DNA from: Kitasatospora kifunensis | Lineage (GTDB): Bacteria > Actinomycetota > Actinomycetes > Streptomycetales > Streptomycetaceae | Reading direction: 5' to 3' | Assembly: GCF_014203855.1 (NCBI RefSeq) | Contig: NZ_JACHJV010000001.1 | Location: 4,526,001 to 4,590,000 of the forward strand | Length of the DNA: 64,000 nucleotides | Shown: positions 12,751-20,096 of the stretch, piece by piece | Numbering within the stretch: the first letter of the stretch is position 1 | Layout: each line of letters starts with the position of its first letter | Notes under the pieces: generated by a model | Seen by the model: the letters and a program-made list of their open reading frames with translations, nothing else | The model's database searches: none | Told to the model about the DNA's origin: nothing | Translations under genes and position numbers: made by a program

Positions 12751-12822
12751 ATGGATTGCAGTAGTCCGGGCCATAGTTGCCCCTACCCCCGCTTGTCCTC
12801 GTACTTCTTCGGCTCGCGGTAA
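12751..12822 (+). CDS. Short upstream ORF (23 aa) in the Mg2+ transporter leader
   Basis: ATG 12751 is preceded by GGAAGGAGG, one of the strongest ribosome binding sites in the window, and opens a 23-codon frame with TAA at 12820-12822. The peptide is rich in Ser, Pro and aromatic residues and has paired prolines in CPYPR. It lies between the riboswitch and the transporter start (139 bp further on), so it is probably translated and may couple translation speed to transporter expression, as the proline-containing mgtL leader does in enterobacteria. I recognise no homologue; the function is inferred from position only. Confidence 0.45.
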   Translation: MDCSSPGHSCPYPRLSSYFFGSR

Positions 12823-12924
12823 CCACCTTCGCTACGCGCTCTCAGCGCTGACTATCGACGCCCCTGGGCTTTGCCATGCCCGGATCCTGTTCGTAGCGAG
12901 GATTGCTGCCGCGTGCCCCCGAAC

Positions 12925-12954
12925 TCCCCCATGAATGCAGGGGGCTGAGGGAGG
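12925..12954 (+). promoter_or_regulatory. Hairpin next to the transporter ribosome binding site
   Basis: CCCCC (12926-12930) can pair with GGGGG (12940-12944). Alternatively CTCCC (12925-12929) can pair with GGGAG (12949-12953), which is the Shine-Dalgarno of the transporter ATG at 12961. The two pairings are mutually exclusive, so this could be a translational on/off element. Confidence 0.4.
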
Positions 12955-12960
12955 TTCATC

Positions 12961-14607
12961 ATGACCACCACGATTGACGACGCGTTGGTTCCGGCGCCGC
13001 GTACGGCGGTGTTGGACGATGCCCATCTGGGCGACATCAAGGGCGCGCTCGGCACGATCCGGCTGGACGACACGGCGCCGCGTACGGGTCTGTCGGCGAA
13101 GTTGAAGACGCTGCTGGCGATCGTCGGCCCGGGTCTGATCGTCATGGTCGGCGACAACGACGCCGGCGCTTTCTCGACCTACGGCAACGCGGGGCAGAAC
13201 TACGGCACGAGTCTGCTGTGGACGCTGCTGCTGCTGGTTCCCGTCCTGTATGTGAACCAGGAGATGGTGCTGCGTCTTGGTGCGGTGACCGGGGTGGGTC
13301 ACGCGCGGCTGATCCTGGAGCGGTTCGGGAGGTTCTGGGGCGCGTTCAGTGTGATCGACCTGTTCCTGCTGAACGCGTTGACGCTGGTCACGGAGTTCAT
13401 CGGGATCACGTTGGCGGCGGGGTATCTGGGGCTGCCGAAGGTGGCGTCGGTGGTGTTGGCGGCGGCGATCATCATCGCCTCGGCGTTCACGGGGTCGTTC
13501 CAGCGTTTCGAGCGGATCGCGGTGGCGCTGTGCGCGGGGTCGCTGCTGCTGATCCCGATCTACTTCATGGTGCACCCGAAGACCTCGCGGATGGCGCACG
13601 ACTTCGTGGTGCCGAACATGCCGGGTGGTACGGGTCAGTTGGCCACGGTGATGCTGCTGATCATCTCGATCGTGGGTACGACGGTGGCGCCGTGGCAGTT
13701 GTTCTTCCAGCAGTCGTACGTGATCGACAAGCGGATCACGCCGCGGTTCATGAAGTACGAGAAGGTCGATCTGTGGATCGGCATCGTGATCGTGGTCGTG
13801 GGTGCGGCGGCGATGATGGGGTTCACGGCGGCGGCGTTCGCGGGCACCGATGGTTTCGGGCACTTCAGTGACGCGGGTGCGGTGGCCAAGGGGCTGGCGG
13901 CTCACGGCGGCAAGCTGGTGGGTGTGCTGTTCGCGATCGCGTTGCTGGACGCCTCGATCATCGGTGCGTTCGCGGTCTCGCTCTCGACGGCGTACGCGAT
14001 CGGTGACGTGTTCGGGATGAAGCACTCGCTGCACCGCGGGGTGGGTGGCGCGAAGGGCTTCTACGCGGTGTACGCGGGTGTGGTGGCGGCGGCTGCGGCG
14101 ATCGTGCTGGTGGCATCGGACCACACGCTGGGTCTGCTGACGCAGGGTGTGCAGGTGCTGGCGGGTGTGCTGCTGCCTTCGGCCTCGGTGTTCCTGCTGC
14201 TGCTGTGCAATGACAAGCAGGTGCTGGGTCCGTGGTCGAACGGGCCGAAGACCAACGCGTTCACCTCGGCGGTGGTCGGGGTGCTGGTCAGCCTGTCGAT
14301 CATCCTGACGGCCTCGGTGCTGTTCCCGGACATCTCCTCCAAGGCGATCCTGGACATCATGGCCGGCTGCGGTGTGGTGGGTGTGCTGGCCGCGGGGTTC
14401 GCCTTCACCCGGCGTCGCACCGCGACCAAGGAGGACCCGATCGACCGCACGGGGCGCGATGAGTGGCGGATGCCGCCGCTGGAGACGCTGACCCGTCCGG
14501 TGATGTCCACCGGCCGCAAGATCGGCATGGGCGCGCTGCGCGGGTACCTGCTGATCGCGATGGTCCTGGTCGTCATCAAGCTCGTCCAGACCGCCCTCGG
14601 CCACTGA
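12961..14607 (+). CDS. NRAMP-related magnesium transporter (NRMT type)
   Basis: A 548-residue membrane protein of the NRAMP/SLC11 fold with about 11 hydrophobic segments. In the first transmembrane helix the canonical DPGN metal motif is replaced by D67-A-G-A (within GDNDAGA). In the sixth, the MPH motif is replaced by V-A243-P-W. Loss of the motif Asn and of the soft methionine ligand is the hallmark, as I recall it, of the Mg2+-selective NRMT branch rather than Mn2+/Fe2+ transporters. An M-box riboswitch upstream independently points to Mg2+. Start ATG 12961 has GGGAGG six bases upstream. MgtC and other small genes follow in the same direction. Confidence 0.88.
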   Translation: MTTTIDDALVPAPRTAVLDDAHLGDIKGALGTIRLDDTAPRTGLSAKLKTLLAIVGPGLIVMVGDNDAGAFSTYGNAGQNYGTSLLWTLLLLVPVLYVNQEMVLRLGAVTGVGHARLILERFGRFWGAFSVIDLFLLNALTLVTEFIGITLAAGYLGLPKVASVVLAAAIIIASAFTGSFQRFERIAVALCAGSLLLIPIYFMVHPKTSRMAHDFVVPNMPGGTGQLATVMLLIISIVGTTVAPWQLFFQQSYVIDKRITPRFMKYEKVDLWIGIVIVVVGAAAMMGFTAAAFAGTDGFGHFSDAGAVAKGLAAHGGKLVGVLFAIALLDASIIGAFAVSLSTAYAIGDVFGMKHSLHRGVGGAKGFYAVYAGVVAAAAAIVLVASDHTLGLLTQGVQVLAGVLLPSASVFLLLLCNDKQVLGPWSNGPKTNAFTSAVVGVLVSLSIILTASVLFPDISSKAILDIMAGCGVVGVLAAGFAFTRRRTATKEDPIDRTGRDEWRMPPLETLTRPVMSTGRKIGMGALRGYLLIAMVLVVIKLVQTALGH

Positions 14608-14628
14608 CGCCGAGCCCCTTCGGGGGGT

Positions 14629-14680
14629 GGGAGAGGTAGCGCCACGGCTGCCTCTCCCGGTGCCGGCCGAGCCCGGCACC
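14629..14680 (+). terminator. Two back-to-back hairpins after the Mg2+ transporter
   Basis: GGGAGAGG/CCTCTCCC (14629-14636/14651-14658) and GGTGCCGG/CCGGCACC (14659-14666/14673-14680) are perfect stems immediately after the transporter stop. No T-run follows, as is usual for streptomycete terminators. They would separate the transporter from the downstream genes. Confidence 0.6.
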
Positions 14681-14732
14681 CGATGTACCTGACCTTCTGC
14701 ACCTGATCTCCTGCATCGGTCTTCTGCACCAC

Positions 14733-14800
14733 ATGCACGACTGATCTCTATGCACGACTGATCCCTGCACCAGACGCACAGACGCACCAGACGCATGCAC
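14733..14800. repeat. Four tandem 17-bp repeat units
   Basis: Units at 14733-14749 and 14750-14766 (ATGCACGACTGATCYCT) differ by one base. Units at 14767-14783 and 14784-14800 (GCACCAGACGCA plus five bases) differ at three positions. The pairs share the GCAC core and the 17-bp period, and looser TGCAC/TGCAT spacings continue upstream to about 14698. The array lies in the 267-bp gap before a small gene and could be an operator array or a slippage product. Confidence 0.6.
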
Positions 14801-14874
14801 AGAGCGCGAGCCGTCGGCTTCGCCATGCCAGCGTGCGCGTGACGCGCGCACGCCGTCCACGGAGGTGACCTCCC

Positions 14875-15153
14875 GTGTCCGTCTTCACGTTCAACACCGT
14901 TTCGCTCCCGGCGCCGTTGTCGGGCCCCGCCATCCACATCGGCGGCACCGTCCGAGTCCGCGCCTTCCTGGCCCAGGTGCTGCGTCGCCTGGCCGACAGT
15001 CCGCTCGACAGCCCCGTGCTGCGCACCATGCAGCCCGCGGCGCCGCGCGCCACCACGCACCGCCAGCAGGTGCGACTGAGCGCCGAGTGGCACACCGTCA
15101 CCGACGCCGCCGGGGCCAGCCACCTCGAAGCCGCCTGGCACACCGAGAACTGA
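14875..15153 (+). CDS. Small protein of unknown function (92 aa)
   Basis: GTG 14875 follows a GGAGGTGACCTCC palindromic ribosome-site region. The product is soluble-looking, without a signal peptide or membrane segment; residues about 20-50 (IHIGGTVRVRAFLAQVLRRLADSP) could form a beta hairpin and an amphipathic helix. I do not recognise the family. It lies 35 bp upstream of a winged-helix gene and in line with mgtC, so it probably belongs to the same magnesium-related transcription unit. Confidence 0.6.
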   Translation: MSVFTFNTVSLPAPLSGPAIHIGGTVRVRAFLAQVLRRLADSPLDSPVLRTMQPAAPRATTHRQQVRLSAEWHTVTDAAGASHLEAAWHTEN

Positions 15154-15187
15154 GCGGTTCCACCAAGCCCGAGAGGGAGGGAATCCC

Positions 15188-15604
15188 ATGCCTTTGCGCT
15201 ACCCCCGACTCCAGCTGGTCTTCTCCGACACCCCGAGCGCCCCGGCCGCACCTGCGGCTGCGGCCGGCCCGGTCGCGGTGATCGAGGCGCCCACCCGCCG
15301 ACTCGCGTCGGTGGGCGTGGTGGTCGACATCGACCAGCGCACCGCCACCGTCGACGGACGCGAACTCGATCTCACGTTCCTGGAGTTCGAACTGCTCGCG
15401 CACCTGATGGCGCAGCCCAAGCGGGTGATGTCCCGCAGCCAGCTGATGGAGGCCGTCTGGGGCCGCCCGAACATGGGCGACACCCGCACGGTGAGCACGC
15501 ACGTGGCCCGGATCCGCCGCAAGCTCGGCCCGGCCCACCGCGGCACCATCAGCACGGTGCGGCAGATCGGCTACAAGTTCGACCCGGCCCTCGGCCCGCG
15601 CTGA
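15188..15604 (+). CDS. Stand-alone OmpR/PhoB-type winged-helix protein
   Basis: After an Ala/Pro-rich N-terminal 45 residues, positions about 50-138 form a complete trans_reg_C domain: DGRELDLTFLEFELLAHLM, SRSQLMEAVWG, then TRTVSTHVARIRRKLG as recognition helix and ISTVRQIGYKF as wing. There is no receiver domain and no adjacent sensor kinase, so activity is not controlled by phosphotransfer in the usual way. GAGAGGGAGGG precedes ATG 15188. It is followed 47 bp later by mgtC and is a candidate regulator of that cluster. Confidence 0.78.
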   Translation: MPLRYPRLQLVFSDTPSAPAAPAAAAGPVAVIEAPTRRLASVGVVVDIDQRTATVDGRELDLTFLEFELLAHLMAQPKRVMSRSQLMEAVWGRPNMGDTRTVSTHVARIRRKLGPAHRGTISTVRQIGYKFDPALGPR

Positions 15605-15651
15605 CCTGCTCTCTCTGTATGACCGCCACTGACACCTGAGGAGGTGCTCCC

Positions 15652-16377
15652 ATGCACGCCCTGTCCACTTTCGACTTCCTGCTCCGGTTGGCAACCGGCG
15701 TCTTCTGCGGGGCGCTGATCGGGGTCGAACGCCAGTGGCGGGCCCGGATGGCGGGCCTGCGCACCAACGCGCTGGTCGCCACCGGGGCCACCCTGTTCGT
15801 GCTCTACAGCGAGGCGGTGGGCGATGCCTCGTCCCCGACCCGGGTGGCCTCCTACGTGGTCTCCGGCATCGGCTTCCTCGGCGGCGGGGTGATCCTGCGC
15901 GACGGTGCCAGCGTGCGCGGCCTCAACACGGCGGCCACCCTGTGGTGTTCGGCGGCCACCGGGGTGCTCGCCGCCTCCGGCAAGCTCGCCTTCGCGGTGC
16001 TCGGCGCGCTCACCGTGCTCGCCGTCCACTTCGTGGGCCGCCCCGCCGGTCGGCTGCTCGACCAGGCCCCGGCGGCGGGCACCGACCCGGACGCGGTGGT
16101 GGAGGCCAACGTGCACCTGCGCTGCGACCGGGCAGCGGAGTCCCACATCCGGGCTCTGCTGCTGCAGTCGCTGACCGCCTCCGGCCTGACCCCGACCGGC
16201 CTGCGGGCCCGCCGCGAGACCCCGGAGACCACCAGCCTGCGGGCCTCGCTGTCGGTCAGCGGCGACATCGCGTGCGCGCTGGAACAGGTGATCTCCCGGC
16301 TCTCGCTGGAGCCGGGGGTGCGCGACCTGCACTGGCACCTGGACGAGGAGGAGGACGTCAACCAGGCGATGGCCTGA
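15652..16377 (+). CDS. MgtC/SapB-family membrane protein
   Basis: A 241-residue protein with about four N-terminal membrane helices carrying the family signature GALIGVERQWRARMAGLRTNALV near residue 22 and GIGFLGGGVILRDGASVRGLNTAA near 70. A C-terminal ACT-like cytoplasmic domain follows (about 150-241). MgtC proteins support growth in low Mg2+ and modulate membrane ATP synthase or cation transport; they are not Mg2+ transporters themselves. GAGGAGG precedes ATG 15652. Linkage to the M-box/NRMT gene fits a Mg2+-stress island. Confidence 0.9.
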   Translation: MHALSTFDFLLRLATGVFCGALIGVERQWRARMAGLRTNALVATGATLFVLYSEAVGDASSPTRVASYVVSGIGFLGGGVILRDGASVRGLNTAATLWCSAATGVLAASGKLAFAVLGALTVLAVHFVGRPAGRLLDQAPAAGTDPDAVVEANVHLRCDRAAESHIRALLLQSLTASGLTPTGLRARRETPETTSLRASLSVSGDIACALEQVISRLSLEPGVRDLHWHLDEEEDVNQAMA

Positions 16378-16416
16378 GCGGGTTCCTGTTTTGGCATGCT
16401 GAAAGGAGGCTTTGGC

Positions 16417-16861
16417 ATGCGTACTCCGTCCCGCCCGAGCACCCGCGAGGGCGCGGCCGTGCTGGCCGTACTCGCGCTGGCTGTGCTGGAGGCGGTCACC
16501 CTGGCGGTGGCCCCCGACGACGAGCGTCCGGTGGTCGGGGTCGGCCTGCTCGGCGCCGTCGGGGCGGTCGTGCTGATGACCGGCACCCTGCTGTCCGCCC
16601 GCCGACGACTGGTCGCCCACCGCCGCGCGAATCCGCTGCCGGTGGTGACGGAGGTCGAGGACTGGTTCACCGCCGACACGTTGACCGGCTTCCCGTTGGA
16701 GGGGGTGCGGCCGTACCTGGCGGAGTACCCGTTGGGTCGGCTGCACACGGGGTGGGTGCTGGCCACGCACGGGCACGAAGCGGGGGTGGATCGCCCAGCA
16801 CTTGGACGTCTCGGAGGCGGTTGCGGCGGTGCTGGTGGGGGCGGCACGGGAGCTGCGCTGA
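16417..16861 (+). pseudogene. Small membrane protein gene with a one-base frameshift
   Basis: ATG 16417 (AAAGGAGG upstream) opens a frame with two membrane segments (about residues 14-32 and 43-62), a basic linker, then GRLHTGWVLATHGHEA. At the G5 run 16782-16786 the frame is lost. If one G is removed, it continues WIAQHLDVSEAVAAVLVGAARELR and stops at TGA 16859-16861, a sensible soluble helical end. The broken frame instead reads into glycine-rich noise beyond 16950. Either the gene is a recent pseudogene or the G run was miscounted in sequencing. It lies 39 bp after mgtC. Confidence 0.65.
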
Positions 16862-16864
16862 GGT

Positions 16865-17095
16865 TCAGCGGCCGGTCGGCGGCAGCCAGCCGTCCGGCAG
16901 TCGGTAGAACGGGGTCATCAGCACCCGGGCCGCCGTGCGGGGAGCAGCGGGGCCGACCCGGGTGATCGTGATCGGCACCCGCACCGTGACCAGTTCCTCC
17001 AGGGAGATCAGCCCGGTCTCCACCGCGTTCATCGCGACCGCGTGGTGCTCAAGCCACTTGTGCGCCTGGAACGGCGCGCTGCTCGTCTCAGTCAT
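16865..17095 (-). CDS. Small protein of unknown function (76 aa)
   Basis: Convergent with the frameshifted gene and separated from it by three bases. The product has no membrane segment. An N-terminal helix (HKWLEHHAVAMNAVETGLISLEELV) is followed by a beta-rich VRVPITITRVG and a C-terminal FYRLPDGWLPP. I do not recognise the family; the even codon bias supports real coding. Confidence 0.5.
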   Translation of the reverse strand: MTETSSAPFQAHKWLEHHAVAMNAVETGLISLEELVTVRVPITITRVGPAAPRTAARVLMTPFYRLPDGWLPPTGR

Positions 17096-17116
17096 GCGCC
17101 TGATCCTGTCAGCAAC

Positions 17117-17596
17117 TCAGCCCATTCCGGGCTTGTTCATGCACGACACCTGGCAGTCCGGCGGGGAGTGCGTGCAGCTCGCGGCCACTGTGATCTCCCC
17201 CGATTGCGGGTCGCCCCACAGCTGGTAGTCCGGCAGATAGCCGGCCTCCTGCATCATGCTGGTCGTGAAGATGACCACTGCGCCGTTGTACCGAGTCGGG
17301 TCCGGGCGCTCGGGGTAGTGGTGCACCGCGCCGCCGACCAGCGCGCACAGCTCCTCGTACGCCCTGGTGTGGAGGATGAGAGCGTGCCAGCCCTCATCGA
17401 CCACTCGCGAGGGCGCCATGCCTCGGTCGCGGAACCGGCCACAGGTGGCGACGAACTTCAGGGCCTCGCGGACGATGCGTTGTGCGAGGTGATCATCCAT
17501 CTCCGGGTTGTTGTCGCGGACCGTGGCAACGACCGCATCGAACACCTTCGGCGGGACGAGGTCCTGCGAGTCCTTCCAGAGTGTGGCGGCGCTCAT
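17117..17596 (-). CDS. GRDP-like protein coupled to the terpene synthase
   Basis: A 159-residue protein. Residues about 65-90 (VVDEGWHALILHTRAYEELC) match the WHxxxLHTxxYxxxC signature of the glycine-rich-domain-containing-protein-like (DUF1399) family; the biochemical role is unknown. The C-terminus is unusual, with three cysteines and HSPP in the last 25 residues, suggesting a metal or redox site. The ATG at 17596 overlaps the terpene synthase stop (ATGA), so both are made from one message and may work on the same product. No signal peptide is visible. Confidence 0.65.
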   Translation of the reverse strand: MSAATLWKDSQDLVPPKVFDAVVATVRDNNPEMDDHLAQRIVREALKFVATCGRFRDRGMAPSRVVDEGWHALILHTRAYEELCALVGGAVHHYPERPDPTRYNGAVVIFTTSMMQEAGYLPDYQLWGDPQSGEITVAASCTHSPPDCQVSCMNKPGMG

Positions 17597-18669
17597 TGCT
17601 TCAACTCCCCTGCATTCTTCAACACTTGAGTTGAGTTCTGTGCGCCGACCGGCCGGTACCTGGCGCTGTGAGCGGTCCACGCGGTCAGCGCGTGCTGGAA
17701 CTGGTCGAGAGCGAGTGCGAACCGGACCGTTGTTGAAGCCGGCGGTGGATCGCGGGGGTCGGTCGTACGTGCCTCGACGGCGGAGTCCCACAGGGCGGTC
17801 AGCTGCCACCAGAAGCGGCGCGACTCCGCCTCCAGTTGCTCGCGCACCCTCTGCCGGGCCTTCTCGACGGTCAGGCCGATGGTGTGGGCCAGCGCGTCCT
17901 GTGCGGTGAAGGTATCGTCCTGGGCGCTGCTCGCGAGGTCGTTCGCCAGGGTGCCGACCGCCGAGAAGCTGCCGAGGAGGGAACGCACCGCCAGCGTGTC
18001 CCAGTCGGGCGTGACGCACCGCATGGCCAGCTCGCACCACATCGCGGCGAGCAGCATCCCGCCGTCGACCGGTCGGAGCGCCATGTACTGACGAAGGGTT
18101 GGGGTTCGGCGCGGGCGGACGAAGCCCTCCAACTTGTCGGTCGCCGCATGGAGCCACGCGTCCAACTCCGCCGAGTAGCGCGTCCACCAGGACTCGGGCA
18201 TCGCCGGCCGGGTGCGCTCGACCAGGTCCGCGAGCGCCCGTACGGCGGGGTGATCGCCGGGCTCGGCGGGCACCCCGTTCAGGACGCGGAGCAGCCGGGC
18301 GACGAGCAGACCGGTCGCCTTCGGTTCCGCGTCCCGCATTTCCTGGTCGAGGATGTCATCCAGCCGCCACGTCCACAGGCCCCAGCAGGCGGCCAGCTCC
18401 AGCGGTTCGCCGGTCGCACCTCGCCACGCGGCCAGGAACAACTGTACGTAGCCGTGGCCCAGGTAGCCGATCGGGTCGGGGTGGAGGCCGTGCCGCTCCA
18501 GGAAGCGGCGAGCGGAGCCGTACAGGTCTGCGTAGCGGGCATCAGTCTGGGGCACGCCGCCGCCTTCGCAGTCGAAACGGGCCGCAGGTTGCTGATTGTC
18601 AGTCAGAAGGTGTTCCACAGGAGGCAGCCCGGCGAGGGGCTGCGGCGTGGACGCCGCGAGATCTGCCAT
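17593..18669 (-). CDS. Class I terpene synthase
   Basis: The 358-residue alpha-helical protein has the hallmarks of bacterial terpene cyclases: an aspartate-rich D104-D-x-x-D-x-E110 metal motif; an NSE/DTE-type triad N243-D-x-x-S247-x-x-x-D251, also binding Mg2+; and the C-terminal R337-Y338 pair that contacts diphosphate. It should ionise a prenyl diphosphate and cyclise it; FPP or GGPP cannot be distinguished by eye. The triad ends in Asp rather than the commoner Glu, and the N-terminus is about 30 residues longer than in compact cyclases. No prenyltransferase or P450 is adjacent. The promoter region carries a motif shared with the neighbouring regulatory cassettes. Confidence 0.82.
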   Translation of the reverse strand: MADLAASTPQPLAGLPPVEHLLTDNQQPAARFDCEGGGVPQTDARYADLYGSARRFLERHGLHPDPIGYLGHGYVQLFLAAWRGATGEPLELAACWGLWTWRLDDILDQEMRDAEPKATGLLVARLLRVLNGVPAEPGDHPAVRALADLVERTRPAMPESWWTRYSAELDAWLHAATDKLEGFVRPRRTPTLRQYMALRPVDGGMLLAAMWCELAMRCVTPDWDTLAVRSLLGSFSAVGTLANDLASSAQDDTFTAQDALAHTIGLTVEKARQRVREQLEAESRRFWWQLTALWDSAVEARTTDPRDPPPASTTVRFALALDQFQHALTAWTAHSARYRPVGAQNSTQVLKNAGELKQ

Positions 18670-18710
18670 GAGAAGGACGGTAGAGAGGTTGCTATCCGAG
18701 CCTCAACGAG

Positions 18711-18726
18711 CTTGTACACACTTGCA
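18711..18726 (-). promoter_or_regulatory. Direct-repeat motif TGCAAG-N4-TACAAG before the terpene synthase
   Basis: Read on the minus strand, TGCAAG-TGTG-TACAAG lies 42 bp upstream of the terpene synthase ATG. The two half-sites are in direct orientation, 10 bp apart (one helical turn). Near-identical copies precede the DUF6879 cassettes at 20382-20397 and 21728-21743. It is a candidate operator for the adjacent XRE regulator or a shared promoter element. Confidence 0.5.
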
Positions 18727-18731
18727 TGGCT

Positions 18732-19592
18732 TCACCCGAGCGCGTGAAGAGCTGCGGTGATCCGGCCCCGGGCAGCGACCCCCACCAGTGAGAGTGCCGC
18801 GAGGTCGGCGAATGTCTTTGCGTACAAGCCGATTTCATGAGGTTGGGTGACTGTCAGATGCGCTGATACCAGTTCCACATTGACCTGCTCGTCATCGAAC
18901 ATGAAGAAGCCCTCAGTGGGCCAGAGCTGGGACCGGTCAGCCTCCAGCGGGATGATCCCCAGACTCACCGTCGGTATCGAGGCCACCGCCAGAAGGTGAT
19001 GAAGCTGGTCGGCCATCACGTCCGCACTGCCGATTCGATACCGCAACGCGCTCTCTTCCAGCACGATCGAGAAGAACCGGCTACCCGGAGCCCGATCGTG
19101 CAGGACACGCTGCTTGTCCAGCCGCGTCTGGACTGCGGCCTCCAAGTCGTCGGCGAGGCCTCGGCGATCCCGAATCGCTGTCAGCAGGGCCGCGATGTAC
19201 CCGTGGGTTTGGAGCGGGCCTGGGATCAAGTTCGGTGAGTAGAAGCGGTATCGGCGAGTCCGCTCCCAGACTGGCACTACCGATTCCTGAACGCTCCTCA
19301 GTCCGGACCGCTCCAACCGGCGCCACTCCACGTAGGCGCCTTCGATTCCCCGAGCGACCGCGATCAGATCGGGTGCCTGCTCAGGGACCCCGCAGTGCAG
19401 AGTCCAGGCCCGAATGTCCTCGTCGGAGGGCGGTGTCCGGCCATGCTCAATCCTGCTGCACTTCGACTCGTGCCATCCGGCGAACGCGGCCAGCGCCCGC
19501 GCGGTGAGTCCGGAGTCCTTCCGGATCTCGCGCAGGCGCTGACCGAGGCCGTGCTTGGCCTCCTGGAGGCTTGAGTGCGGTGACGTACTCAT
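18732..19592 (-). CDS. XRE-family regulator with DUF5753 domain
   Basis: A 286-residue protein. The N-terminal Cro/C1-type helix-turn-helix (about 15-70, LREIRKDSGLTARALAAFAGWHESKCSRIEHGRTPP) is followed by the DUF5753 C-terminal domain (about 100-280, with YSPNLIPGPLQTHGYIAALL and the FSIVLEESALRYRIGSADVMADQLHHLL core). Such WhiJ/Scr1-like regulators in streptomycetes control development and secondary metabolism and are usually encoded beside small effector proteins. Here it follows a DUF6879 gene by three bases, as the third gene of an operon (20308 to 18732). It ends 63 bp before the terpene synthase start. Confidence 0.88.
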   Translation of the reverse strand: MSTSPHSSLQEAKHGLGQRLREIRKDSGLTARALAAFAGWHESKCSRIEHGRTPPSDEDIRAWTLHCGVPEQAPDLIAVARGIEGAYVEWRRLERSGLRSVQESVVPVWERTRRYRFYSPNLIPGPLQTHGYIAALLTAIRDRRGLADDLEAAVQTRLDKQRVLHDRAPGSRFFSIVLEESALRYRIGSADVMADQLHHLLAVASIPTVSLGIIPLEADRSQLWPTEGFFMFDDEQVNVELVSAHLTVTQPHEIGLYAKTFADLAALSLVGVAARGRITAALHALG

Positions 19593-19595
19593 GGG

Positions 19596-20096
19596 TCAGG
19601 TGGGTCGGTACTCCGCGTGAGGCACAGCCAGGTTCCAAGCACCATTGAACGCGGCTACGCAGTGCGCGACCAGGGCCGGATCTGTGACCACCTCGGTGTC
19701 CAGCCAATCCCCGGCGCCACTGAAGTGGTTGACGAGCAAGGTCGTGGTGTCGAACACCCAGAAGTCGTTGCCGGGCAGACTCAGTGCAGTCGCCTGCCGA
19801 CGCGGGAGCCAACGCACGTCCTCGCCTGCTGCGGCGTTGTGCAGCTCGGTGATGTCGTACTCGTAGCGCGTGTACTCGCTCAGCGGCTCCGAGACGATCC
19901 GAAGGCGCTGAACCTGGACGCCGCGGGCGGTGGCGTCGGCAACCAGCGCCCGCCACTCCACGCTGTCCGGGTCATCGATGTCGATCCGACCGGCTCGCCA
20001 GGCGGCGAACTGCTCGGTCTGCATGTAGCTGTCGCGCATCTCCAAATGGACGGCGCGGTGCTTGCATGTGTTGAAGAGTTCCTTGAACGTCGTCAC
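19596..20096 (-). CDS. DUF6879-family protein, copy 1
   Basis: A 166-residue protein with the conserved pattern shared by all three local copies: HRAVHLEMRDSY at the N-terminus, RGVQVQRLRIVSEPLSEYTRYEYD in the middle, then VRWLPRRQA, LPGNDFWVFD, NHFSGAGDW and a C-terminal VPHAEYRP. The GTG at 20096 overlaps the preceding small gene's stop. The family commonly accompanies XRE/DUF5753 regulators in streptomycetes and probably acts with them as an effector or signal-binding partner; no enzymatic motif is evident. This is the only one of the three copies with an intact upstream partner and a downstream XRE gene. Confidence 0.78.
   Translation of the reverse strand: MTTFKELFNTCKHRAVHLEMRDSYMQTEQFAAWRAGRIDIDDPDSVEWRALVADATARGVQVQRLRIVSEPLSEYTRYEYDITELHNAAAGEDVRWLPRRQATALSLPGNDFWVFDTTTLLVNHFSGAGDWLDTEVVTDPALVAHCVAAFNGAWNLAVPHAEYRPT

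Noticed and set aside
12581..12826. Minus-strand 81-codon frame across the riboswitch
   Set aside because: It lies on the M-box and leader RNA; composition is non-coding and no start signal is present.
12832..15189. Long minus-strand frame opposite the Mg2+ transporter
   Set aside because: Antisense shadow; the plus strand carries clear NRAMP motifs and ribosome sites.
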